NCBI RefSeq assembly: GCF_036711975.1
Contig: NC_091976.1
Location: 28,582,001 to 28,646,000, forward strand
Direction of reading: 5' to 3'
DNA length: 64,000 nucleotides
From: Onthophagus taurus
Lineage: Eukaryota; Arthropoda; Insecta; Coleoptera; Scarabaeidae
Each line of letters starts with the position of its first letter. The first letter of the stretch is position 1. The translations under genes were made by a program, and so were the position numbers. The notes beneath the pieces are model-generated. The model was not told where the DNA came from, ran no database searches, and worked only from the letters and a program-made list of their open reading frames with translations. This document shows, piece after piece, positions 11,901 through 22,492 of the stretch.

Positions 11901-12155
11901 GACATTGAAGGAAACATTTCAGATAAAAGCCATTCTAAATTAACTCAAAAGTTTATATCATCCACTATATTGATGAATCCATCATTCAGTGCTACCAATC
12001 GAAATGGTCTAAAATTTCAAAATACTTAAATTTGACGATGAAGCTCTAATAATCCCTTTCCACTCCGATTCCAAATTTAATCTCACTTTCAAAAACTATC
12101 AAAATTAATTGATATAATCTAACCTCAATTACTTTTTATAACATCAAAAAAAATT
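8981..12155. repeat. Satellite B, 343-bp dimeric unit, bracketed by direct repeats
   Basis: The marker ACTTATATCT recurs at 9251, 9594, 9937, 10280, 10623, 10966 and 11308, a 343/342-bp period, then at 11822. Each 343-bp unit consists of two diverged halves of about 171 and 172 bp, one beginning AAATGATCTAAATTA and the other AGAGGTAAAAAAAGACAAAA, both with an AAAATAT(C)TAATTTTGAC core. At 11340-11710 one half-type is repeated an extra time, which explains the 514-bp final gap. Copies of one 85-bp sequence, from TCACTTTCAAAAACT to TTTTTATAAC, lie at both edges (about 8981-9055 and 12074-12150) in direct orientation. Reading frames inside are artefacts. Confidence 0.9.
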
Positions 12156-12277
12156 AAGATAAATTTTATAATGGCAAAAGGAACGTTTATTTAAATTATT
12201 TTTGTTATAAGTATACATTTCTAATGTTAACTAACAATAAATTATAATTTATTTATAAAATTCTTTGATTTGTGTTA

Positions 12278-12438
12278 TTAAAATTTATGAGACAACCCAA
12301 TAATTCCACTATAGTTGGGTTTGCCCGTTCCAAAAGGTCCTCCAAAATGCCTTATTTATGAAATTATAACGACCCGATGCACCAACTGAAGTTCCTAATC
12401 CTCGAAGATGATCAGCTGAAGCACTGAAAGTACTCGCA
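12278..12438 (-). pseudogene. Attacin pseudogene, 5' truncated with internal deletion
   Basis: The minus strand encodes an attacin C-terminal segment (ASTFSASADHLRGLGTSVGA, then GRYNF), then loses 37 nt relative to copy 2, shifting the frame. The second part resumes in another frame with HFGGPFGTGKPNY and ends in TAA at 12278-12280. Its upstream side is cut abruptly at 12439 by a 128-bp-family repeat. There is no exon 1, signal peptide or promoter. It is a dead third copy whose divergence exceeds that between the two intact minus-strand genes. Confidence 0.9.
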
Positions 12439-12765
12439 TGTTGGAATTAAGAGACGTACGGCTAAACCCAAACGCTTTTAGTTCTAGGTAGTGTTAGTTC
12501 CAGTTTTACACTTGCACTGTCACTAGAACTAACATTAGATCAACAAGTTGGCAGATTTACAATTCAGGATGAAAGCTTCAAGATGCAAAATAGCTCATGG
12601 TGCCAACAACTTGGCTGATTTGCAATAAAGAATAGAAGCTCCAAGATATAATAACTCATGCTACAAACAAGTTGGTATTGAATAATGCAATACATTTATA
12701 TAAAACTTATAATTTATTTATAGGAACATTTTAAAAGTAAATAATAAATAAATTGAGAATACGAA
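12439..12765. repeat. Composite repeat shared with the 3' flank of attacin copy 1
   Basis: A half-unit of the 128-bp palindromic family is followed by 61-bp family units and about 110 bp of AT-rich DNA. The same order and sequence lie at about 5490-5752. The duplication that produced the two attacins therefore includes about 270 bp of 3' flank with these repeats already in place. Confidence 0.8.
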
Positions 12766-13316
12766 TTAAAATCTATGAGTTAAACCAACAAAAGCCCCAT
12801 AATTAGGTCTTCCAGTTCCAAAGGGTCCCCCAAAATGTCTGTTGTAATTACCTCCAACGTAAGCTTGCGTATTTGGTTTATTCACAAAGTTATAACGACC
12901 AGATGCACCAACGTCAGTTCCAAATCCTCGAAGATGATTAGCTGAAGCACTGAAAGTACTCGCACTTGGTTTATGGGTGTAATCCAAACCCGCTCCGATT
13001 CCTACGGGTTGGTGTTTTCCCCCAGAGATAGCCCCAGTTCCCATAAGGTTGTGCTTATTATTATCGAGTATGGTTCCAGTATGACTTAAAGTTCCTCGTT
13101 TAGATGTAAAATCATACACTGCACTAGTTTGTCTACAAATAATTGATTAATATAAAAATTAAAACAAAAAAATTATTTTATTTACCTTTTTGTTCTTCCT
13201 ACAACAACTTCAGAATCTAACGGAACCAAAAGATATTCTTGTTCACCATCAGAAACGTTTTCATAAGCGAAAACGCTTGATGCGACGAAAACGAAGAAAA
13301 AGATGAATCCCTTCAT
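12766..13316 (-). CDS. Attacin-family antimicrobial peptide precursor (copy 2)
   Basis: Exons 13186-13316 and 12766-13132 join across a 53-bp intron (AG/A makes Arg) to give 165 residues, the same exon lengths as copy 1. Signal peptide 1-17, propeptide, furin site RTKR at 41-44, then a Gly-rich mature attacin domain ending NYGAFVGLTHRF. The C-terminal 75 residues match copy 1 exactly, while the first 40 mature residues and the propeptide end differ at many sites. It is a secreted antibacterial effector. It is head-to-head with the attacin at 14443, with about 1.1 kb between the starts. Confidence 0.94.
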
Positions 13317-13375
13317 GTTGATTCTTTTTGTGGTGTTGAGTTAACTCTTTAAGTAATAAAGGTGGCGAATTTTGT

Positions 13376-13609
13376 ATTTATACGTTTAATTATTTAACGA
13401 TTAGTTTTTCCGCGAATAATCCGAGCGGGATTGAGGAATCCCCTTATCTGCTTTGTTTTGAGTTGGTTAACATCACGAGATAAGAATAAAAACTTATTAA
13501 AGAAACTAAAAGCGATAAGTTTGTTGGGGAATTCCTTCTAACTCTTTGTTAATGCTTATTTGATTTTTTCGTGATTAAATTTACAAAGAGTGGAATTCCC
13601 CTTATCTTA
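13376..13609 (-). promoter_or_regulatory. Attacin copy 2 promoter: TATA box with three kB-like sites, two joined to GATA
   Basis: Minus-strand TATAAAT lies at 13376-13382. GATAAGGGGATTCCTC lies at 13434-13449, the palindromic kB site GGGGAATTCC at 13526-13535 and GATAAGGGGAATTCC at 13592-13606. Paired GATA and kB sites are a hallmark of fat-body immune genes under Imd/Toll control. Occupancy is inferred. Confidence 0.7.
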
Positions 13610-13768
13610 TTGTTAGTTTAAATTTTCTTTGTATTAGATTAAATTAACGATTTAACCTTTTATTTATTTTATTAATAATTTAAGCGTCATCTTTAAACGT
13701 CAAATTTTCGTCTTAAAATCATCAAAATTAAATAAAAATGACATCTATAATCAGTTAAGATAAAATAA

Positions 13769-14238
13769 ATGGACTTATCTTTAAGTCTATTTGGATCATG
13801 TTCAGAAACGCACAACATAGTTTCTTTGTTTGCAAACATCGAACATAAAAAACGATTACCACCGGAACCCCAAACTGGGAATGTTGAATACAAATTAAAA
13901 TTGATTAATCCATCAAAAAATCGATTAGAACACCTAATAACTCAAGTAATAAACAATTAAAATTAACGAAAATTAAGTTTTTATAAATAAAGGTGTTTTA
14001 GTTAAATTGGAGGTTACATGAAGGTAGAGGAAAAGCAATTTATGAAATTGGTGTGGAAGATAATGGGGTTTTAAAAGGTTTATCAGAAGAGGAAATGTCG
14101 AATAGTTTGGATACCTTAGAAATTATGGCGATGAAATTGGGCGCAAAAACACAAATAATCAAAGAGTACATTTTAGATAGTGGCAAGAAAATCGCTGAGG
14201 TTTTAATTACGATGTCATTAAGAGAAATTAATTTATAA
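13769..14238 (+). pseudogene. N-terminal fragment of a GTPBP1/GTPBP2-like GTPase gene
   Basis: Exons 13769-13945 and 14002-14238 join in frame across a 56-bp intron to give 137 residues. The segments LPPEPQTGNVEYKLKL, NRLEHLITQ, HEGRGKAIYEIGVEDNGVL and LSEEEM match the region just before the G domain of GTPBP1/GTPBP2 translational GTPases. The reading frame stops after KIAEVLI, where the intact family continues into the GTP-binding domain; no P-loop or later GTPase motif follows. The kept intron indicates a DNA-level partial duplication rather than a retrocopy. It ends about 70 bp before the next attacin's kB site. It could be transcribed, but it cannot bind GTP. Confidence 0.8.
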
Positions 14239-14306
14239 ATAAATAAAAAAATTGCTCCATATATTTAATGTATTTGTGTGGGTTCAACGGAACTTATTCA
14301 AATTAA

Positions 14307-14401
14307 GATACGGGGATCCCCAACGTTAGAAATTTGGTGTTCCCCTTTTATGAACCAGTTCTACCGGTATAAAAGCATTCGTAGTTCTTACTTATCCTCA
14401 G
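14307..14401 (+). promoter_or_regulatory. Attacin 3 promoter: GATA-kB module, TATA box and initiator
   Basis: GATA at 14307-14310 abuts a perfect palindromic kB site GGGGATCCCC at 14312-14321. TATAAAA occupies 14368-14374 and a TCAGAC-type initiator lies at 14398-14403, 32 bp downstream, which would place the transcription start near 14400. Confidence 0.75.
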
Positions 14402-14442
14402 ACTCATCCCAACAGTTCAAGTCTTCAACACCAACAACAATC

Positions 14443-14999
14443 ATGAGAGGATTCATCTTTTTCTTCGTTTTCGTCGCTACAAGTGTTTTCGCCTACGAAA
14501 TTATTACCGATGGTGAACAAGAATATCTTTTGGTTCCTCTTAATTCTCAACAAATTAGAACAAAAAGGTAATATTTAAAATAATTTAACAAAATTTTTTC
14601 GATAATTATTAATTAATTAATTAAAACAGACAAACCGGGATTGGTTATGACAGTGGAAGTAAACGTATTCAATTAAGCCACACTGGAACTTTAGTAAACA
14701 ATGATAATCACCATCTTGCGGGAACCGGAAGCATCTCGCATGGAATTAAAAATGGTCCATTAAGTACCGGAGGTAGTTTACAATACTCGCATATTCCAAG
14801 TGGAAGCTCTTTCGGTGCTGGAGCTCAACACACCAACGGATTTGGAACAGATGTCGGAGTCGGTGGTCGTTATAATTTCGTTAACAAACCCAACACCCAA
14901 GCTTTTGTGCAAGGACAATATGATAGGCATTATGGGGGACTTCCCGGAACGGGTAAACCCAATTATGGAGTTCATGTTGGTCTTAATCACAGATTTTAA
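14443..14999 (+). CDS. Attacin-family antimicrobial peptide precursor (divergent copy 3)
   Basis: Exons 14443-14567 and 14630-14999 join across a 62-bp intron in the same phase as the other copies, giving 164 residues. Signal peptide 1-17 (MRGFIFFFVFVATSVFA), acidic propeptide, furin site RTKR at 39-42, then a Gly/His/Asn-rich mature domain with NGFGTDVGVGGRYNF, NKPNTQAF and KPNYGVHVGL. The protein is clearly more diverged than copies 1 and 2 are from each other, so it represents the older duplicate. It is transcribed away from copy 2, and the two promoters bracket the GTPase fragment. Expected role: secreted, inducible antibacterial peptide. Confidence 0.93.
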
Positions 15000-15149
15000 T
15001 ATTTTTTGTGTTCAATTAAAGTCTGCTTTAAATAACAATGACGCTGCCCTTATTTAAACTTTTTTTTTTAGTTATATTTGTTAGTGTAGATTTTTATTTT
15101 TAAGTTAAATAAATAATTTTGACTGATAATTTTTCTTTTTTTTATATTT

Positions 15150-18100
15150 ATAATATGAAATTAGCTTCCGGTTATAAACGTCAACTTTTTTTTACGATTT
15201 TCTTAATCTTCATCAAAAACCCTTTAATTTGAATCCAAACTCGATGAATTTATCTCAAATAACAACAAAGATACAACAAAAAATTTTAAGTTGGCAACAT
15301 GACGTTAGCAACATAACATTAAAAAGATTCTTTTGAGATATTCTCATCGAGGTTGGATTCATTTTAAAGGATTTTTTGTGAAAATCAAAAATTTTTCAAA
15401 TTTAAAATTGACGTTGACAACCGGAAGTAACCTAAAAAACGCCAATTTAAAAGAAAAACATTTATCAATTGAAAATTTATCCAAACTCTATCAATTTATC
15501 TCAAATAATAACAAAGATATAACAAAAAAATTTAAGTTGGCAACATGAAGTTAGCAACATAATATTAAAATTTAACATCTAGGGTATTTTTTGAGATAAC
15601 CCCATCGTGTTTGGATTCATTTTAAAGGATTTTTTATGAGGATCAAAAATACATCAAAATTAAATTTGACATTGACAACTGGAAGTAACCAAAATGACGC
15701 TAATTTAAAAGAAAAATATTTATTAATTGAAAATTCATAATCTTAATTGAAAACGCTTTAAAACGACTATAAACATGCCATATTCAACTTTAAATTTAAC
15801 CCAAATATGATCAACTTCCGGATATAAACGTCAACTTCAATTTTACGATTTTCTTAATCTTCATAAAAAATCCTTTAATTTGAATCCAAACTCGATCAAT
15901 TTATCTCAAATAATAACAAAGATATAACAAAAAAATTTAAGTTGGCAACATGAAGTTAGCAACATAATATTAAAATTTAACATCTAGGGTATTTTTTGAG
16001 ATAACCCCATCGTGTTTGGACTCGTTTTAAAGGATTTTTTATGAGGATCAAAAATACATTAAAATTAAATTTGACATTGACAACTGGAAGTAACCAAAAT
16101 GACGCTAATTTAAAAGAAAAATATTCATTAATTGAAAATTCATAATCTTAATTGAAAACGCTTTAAAACGAGTATAAACATGCCATGTTCAACTTTAAAT
16201 TTAACCGAAATATGGCCGACTTCCGGTTATAAACGTCAACTTTAATTTTACGATTTTCTTAATCTTCATAAAAAATCCTTTAATTTGAATCCAAACTCGA
16301 TCAATTTATCTCAAATAATAACAAAGATATAACAAAAAAATTTAAGTTGGCAACATGAAGTTAGCAACATAATATTAAAATTTAACATCTAGGGTATTTT
16401 TTGAGATAACCCCATCGTGTTTGGACTCATTTTAAAGGATTTTTTATGAGGATCAAAAATACATCAAAATTAAATTTGACATTGACAACTGGAAGTAACC
16501 AAAATGACGCTAATTTAAAAGAAAAATATTTATTAATTGAAAATTCATAATCTTAACTAAAAATGCTTTAAAACGAGTATAAACATGCCATATTCAACTT
16601 TAAATTTTACCGAAATATGGACAACTTCCGGTTATAAACGTCAACTTCAATTTTACGATTTTCTTAATCTTCATAAAAAATCCTTTAATTTGAATCCAAA
16701 CTCGATCAATTTATCTCAAATAATAACAAAGATATAACAAAAAAATTTAAGTTGGCAACATGAAGTTAGCAACATAATATTAAAATTTAACATCTAGGGT
16801 ATTTTTTGAGATAACCCCATCATGTTTGGATTCATTTTAAAGGATTGTTTATGAAGATCAAAAATTCATCAAATTTAAAATTGACGTTGACAACCGGAAG
16901 TAACCAAAATGACGCTAATTTAAAAGAAAAATATTCATTAATTGAAAATTCATAATCTTAATTGAAAACGCTTTAAAACGAATATAAACATGCCATGTTC
17001 AAGTTTAAATTTAACCGAAATATAGACAACTTCCGGTTATAAACGTCAACTTTAATTTTACGATTTTCTTAATCTTCATAAAAAATCCTTTAATTTGAAT
17101 CCAAACTCGATCAATTTATCTCAAATAATAACAAAGATATAACAACAAAATTTAAGTTGGCAACATGAAGTTAGCAACATAATATTAAAATTTAACATCT
17201 CGGATATTTTTTGAGATAACCCCATCGTGTTTGGACTCATTTTAAAGGATTTTTTTACGAAGTTCAAAAATACATCAAAATTAAATTTGACATTGACAAC
17301 CGGAAGTAACCAAAATGACGCTAATTTAAAAGAAAAATATTCATTAATTGAAAATTCATAATCTTAATTGAAAACGCTTTAAAACGAATATAAACATGCC
17401 ATGTTCAATTTTAAATTTAACCGAAATATGGCCAACTTCCGGTTATAAACGTCAATTTCAATTTTACGATTTTTTTAATCTTCATAAAAAATCCTTTAAT
17501 TTGAATCCAAACTCGATCAATTTATCTCTAATAATAACAAAGATATAACAAAAAAATTTAAGTTGGCAATATGAAGTTAGCAACATATCATTAAAAAATA
17601 CTATCTCGGGTATTTTTTGAGATAACCCCATCGTGTTTGGACTCATTTTAAAGGATTTTTTATGAGGATCAAAAATACATTAAAATTAAATTTGACATTG
17701 ACAACCGGAAGTTACCAAAATGACGCTAATTTAAAGGCAAAATATTTATTAATTGAAAATTCATAATCTTAATTGAAAACGCTTTAAAACGAGTATAAAC
17801 ATGCCATATTCAACTTTAAATTTAACCGAAATATGGACAACTTCCGGTTATAAACGTCAACTTCAATTTTACGATTTTCTTAATCTTCATAAAAAATTCT
17901 TTAATTTGGATCCAAACTCGACGAGTTTATCTTAAATTACAAGAAAGATATAACAAAAAAATTTAAGTTGGCAACATGAAGTTAGCAACATATCATTAAA
18001 AAATACTATCTCGGGTATTTTTTGAGATAACCCCATCGTGTTTGGACTCATTTTAAAGGATTTTTTATGAAGATCAAAAATACATCAAAATTAAATTAGA

Positions 18101-20960
18101 CATTGACAACTGGAAGTAACCAAAATGACGCTAATTTAAAAGAAAAATATTCATTAATTCAAAATTCATAATCTTAATTAAAAACGCTTTAAAACGAGTA
18201 TAAACATGCCATATTCAACTTTAAATTTTACCGAAATATGATCAACTTCCGGTTATAAACGTCAACTTCAATTTTACGATTTTCTTAATCTTCATAAAAA
18301 ATCCTTTAATTTGAATCCAAACTCGATCAATTTATCTCAAATAATAACAAAGATATAACAAAAAAATTTAAGTTGGCAACATGAAGTTAGCAACATAATA
18401 TTAAAATTTAACATCTAGGGTATTTTTTGAGATAACCCCATCGTGTTTGGACTCATTTTAAAGGATTTTGTATGAGGATCAAAAATACATTAAAATTAAA
18501 TTTGACATTGACAACTGGAAGTAACCAAAATGACGCTAATTTAAAAGAAAAATATTTATTAATTGAAAATTCATAATCTTAACTAAAAATGCTTTAAAAC
18601 GAGTATAAACATGCCATATTCAACTTTAAATTTAACCGAAATATGGACAACTTCCGGTTATAAACGTCAACTTTAATTTTACGATTTTCTTAATCTTCAT
18701 AAAAAATCCTTTAATTTGAATCCAAACTCGATCAATTTGTCTTAAATTATAACAAAGATATAACAAAAAAATTTAAGTTGGCAACATGAAGTTAGCAACA
18801 TAATATTAAAATTTAACATCTCCGGTATTTTTTGAGATAACCCCATCGTGTTTGGACTCATTTTAAAGGATTTTTTATGAGGATCAAAAATACATCAAAA
18901 TTAAATTTGACATTGACAACCGGAAGTAACCAAAATGACGCTAATTTAAAAGAAAAATATTCATTAATTGAAAATTCATAATCTTAACTAAAAATGCTTT
19001 AAAACGAGTATAAACATGCCATATTCAACTTTAAATTTAACCCAAATATGATCAACTTCCGGTTATAAACGTCAACTTCAATTTTACGATTTTCTTAATC
19101 TTCATAAAAAATTCTTTAATTTGAATCCAAACTCGATCAATTTATCTCAAATAATAACAAAGATATAAAAAAAAAATTTAAGTTGGCAACATGAAGGTAG
19201 CAACGTAATATTAAAATTTAATATCTCGGGTATTTTTTGAGATAACCCCATCGTGTTTGGACTCATTTTAAAGGATTTTTTATGAGGATCAAAAATACAT
19301 TAAAATTAAATTTGACATTGACAACCGGAAGTTACCAAAATGACGCTAATTTAAAGGAAAAATATTTATTAATTGAAAATTCATAATCTTAATTGAAAAC
19401 GCTTTAAAATGAGTATAAACATGCCATATTCAACTTTAAATTTAACCGAAATATGGCCAACTTCCGGTTATAAACGTCAACTTCAATTTTACGATTTTAT
19501 TAAACTTCATAAAAAATCCTTTAATTTGAATCCAAATTCGATCAATTTATCTCAAATAATAACAAAGATATAACAAACAAATTTAAGTTGGCAACATGAA
19601 GTTAGCAACATAATATTAAAATTTAACATCTCGGGTATTTTTTGAGATAACCCCATCGTGTTTGGACTCATTTTAAAGGATTTTTTATGAAGATCAAAAA
19701 TATATCAAAATTAAATTTGACATTGACAACCGGAAGTAACCAAAATGACGCTAATTTAAAAGAAAAGTATTTATTCATTGAAAATTCATAATCTTAATTA
19801 AAAATGCTTTAAAACGAGTATAAACATGCCATATTCAACTTTAAATTTAACCGAAATGTGGCCAACTTCCGGTTATAAACGTCAACTTTAATTTTACGAT
19901 TTTCTTAATCTTCATAAAAAATCCTTTAATTTGAATCCAAACTCGATCAATTTATCTCAAATAATAACAAAGATATAACAAAAAAATTTAAGTTGGCAAC
20001 ATGAAGTTAGCAACATAATATTAAAATTTAACATCTAGGGTATTTTTTGAGATAACGCCATCGTGTTTGGATTCATTTTAAAGGATTTTTTATGAGGATC
20101 AAAAATACATCAAAATTAATTTTGACATTGACAACCGGAAGTAACCAAAATGACGCTAATTTAAAAGAAAAATATTCATTAATTCAAAATTCATAATCTT
20201 AATTAAAAACGCTTTAAAATGAGTATAAACATGCCATATTCAACTTTAAATTTAACCGAAATGTGGCCAACTTCCGGTTATAAACGTCAACTTTAATTTT
20301 ACGATTTTCTTAATCTTCATAAAAAATCCTTTAATTTGAATCCAAACTCGATCAGTTTATTTCAAATAATAACAAAGATATAACAAAAAAAAATTAAGTT
20401 GGCAACATGAAGTTAGCAACATATCATTAAAAAATACTATTTCGGGTATTTTTTGAGATAACCCCATCGTGTTTGGACTCATTTTAAAGGATTTTTTATG
20501 AGGATCAAAAATACATTAAAATTAAATTTGACATTGACAACCGGAAGTAACCAAAATGACGCTAATTTAAAAGAAAAATATTTATTAATTGAAAATTCAT
20601 AATCTTAACTAAAAATGCTTTAAAACGAGTATAAACATGCCATATTCAACTTTAAATTTTACCGAAATATGGACAACTTCCGGTTATAAACGTCAACTTC
20701 AATTTTACGATTTTCTTAATCTTCATAAAAAATTCTTTAATTTGAATCCAAACTCGATCAATTTATCTCAAATAATAACAAAGATATAACAAAAAAAATT
20801 AAGTTGGCAACATGAAGTTAGCAACATATCATTAAAAAATACTATCTCGGGTATTTTTTGAGATAACCCCATCGTGTTTGGACTCATTTTAAAGGATTTT
20901 TTACGAAGATCAAGAATACATCAAAATTAAAGTTGACCTTTAGAACCGGAAGTTGTATAT
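15150..20960. repeat. Satellite C, 405-bp unit with internal inverted repeat, about 14 copies
   Basis: The marker CTTCCGG occurs at 15815, 16220, 16625, 17030, 17436, 17841, 18246, 18651, 19056, 19461, 19866, 20271 and 20677: a 405-406-bp period with almost no length variation. A partial, diverged unit starts at 15165. In every unit about 280 bp forms an imperfect inverted repeat: ACTTCCGGTTATAAACGTCA ... AAAAAATCCTTTAAT ... TTATCTCAAA is mirrored by TTTGAGATAA ... AAAGGATTTTTTATGA ... AACCGGAAGT. The remaining 125 bp is a spacer. A decayed unit trails to about 21060. Related sequence recurs at 31260-32890 and 60200-60480. Confidence 0.95.
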
Positions 20961-21060
20961 TTCGATTATCTTTAAAGATAAATATGTCGTGTTTGTACTC
21001 ATTTTATAGGAAACTTTGTAGAGATCACAAATTGAAACTTAATTTCTTTTTTTTATTTAG

Positions 21061-21369
21061 TATCAAAATGACTCAAAATCAATTTATTTGCTGCGCAAGG
21101 AATTTAAACGGTAACTTTAGAACCACAATTGTAAAATTTAAATTATCTCCTCAATGGGAAACGTGCATAATTATGTATAATGAATAACGATAACCTAGAA
21201 AAACGTCATAAACACGTATATATCATTACCAATTAATTTCATCAACTATACCTTGATAGTTTAATGTGCGTACGGCGAAAACGACCGTAAAATTACATTA
21301 GAATTAACTTTACGTGGAAAGTTACGATAAATATATCAGTTGAAAGGGGACAAATCTTTGAACGACATC
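21061..21369. other. 5' flank of SDR gene 2
   Basis: AT-rich sequence without repeats of the satellite. No clear TATA box is visible near the SDR start. An in-frame TTG codon upstream at 21340 would add ten residues, but ATG 21370 fits the paralogues better. Confidence 0.4.
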
Positions 21370-22464
21370 ATGTTTTTTTCTATCAATATAATACTTTATT
21401 TTGTTGTTGCCGTCATTGTTATTAGGGTCTTTAACGTATTAACGATGGGTTGGAATAAAAGCAACGTTTGTTTAGTGGGAAAAACCGCAATTATTACCGG
21501 AGGAAGATCGGGTATGATAAATCTTATCATTAATAAACAATTCTTAATATTTTTGATATAACTTTGTAGGTTTAGGGTATGAAACTGCGCTAATATTAGC
21601 AAGTAGAGGAGCTAGAGTTATTTTGGGTGATAGAAAAGATTCAACGGATGTGGTTAAAACAATAATAGAAGAAACAAAAAATCCAAACGTTATCGGAAAA
21701 TTTGTAGATTTAGCCGATTTTAAAACCGTTAGAAAATTCGCCGATGATATCATTGCTAACGAGGAACGTTTAGACATTTTAATAAATAACGCAGGAGTTG
21801 CAGGTGATGTTCGTGGGATCACAAAGGATGGATTACAACTTCAAATACAAATTAATTACTTTGGGCCATTTCTTTTAACACATCTTTTAATCGATAAATT
21901 AAAACAAACCGCGCCGAGTAGAATCATTTTCGTAAGCTCGATATCAGCGTATACTTCCTTTTTAAACGTGAATTCGTTGACTAAATCATTTAGAAATGTT
22001 ATACCACTATTGGATCATTATATTCCATACAGCAACAGTAAGCTTTGCGATGCAATTTGTTCGGTTGGTTTTGCAGAAAGATTAAAAGGAACTGGGGTTA
22101 CTTGTAATGCTCTTCATCCAGGGATTGTTACAACACCTATGGTGAAAACAATGATGTCTTGTAAGGATAACATAATTTTGCAATATTTTTGGTATGGTTT
22201 GGCTGGGTTGATTGGAAAAGTAATTTATTTTTTGATTCTAATTTTTTGCTCTTACTTAAAAGTTCTTTTTAGTCACCACATGAAGGGGCACAAACCCATG
22301 CGTATTTAGCGATGGCGAATGAAGTTCAAAACGTTACAGGAGAATTTTTTATCGATTGCAGAAAATTTTTCCAACCGTTTATGTTGAGGAATAAAGTTTT
22401 GTGTGAAAATATATGGAAAAAAACGGAAGAATTAGTCAATTTACAACCAAATGAGAAATTATAA
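21370..22464 (+). CDS. Short-chain dehydrogenase, retinol dehydrogenase-like (SDR 2)
   Basis: Three exons, 21370-21511, 21570-22219 and 22273-22464, are separated by introns of 58 and 53 bp and encode 327 residues. An N-terminal hydrophobic anchor (about residues 3-24) precedes MGWNKSNVCLVGKT. The cofactor motif TGGRSGLG spans the first intron, followed by NNAG, a Ser in IIFVSS and YSNSK as the catalytic Tyr-Lys pair. The C-terminal exon starts in YEGAQTHA-type sequence (here HEGAQTHA) as in the paralogues. Predicted as a microsomal NADP-dependent retinol/lipid dehydrogenase of the RDH11-14 group; substrate unknown. It converges on SDR 3, with only 28 bp between the two stop codons. Confidence 0.93.
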
Positions 22465-22492
22465 CTTTATTGGGTTCTAAATAAATATTTAT

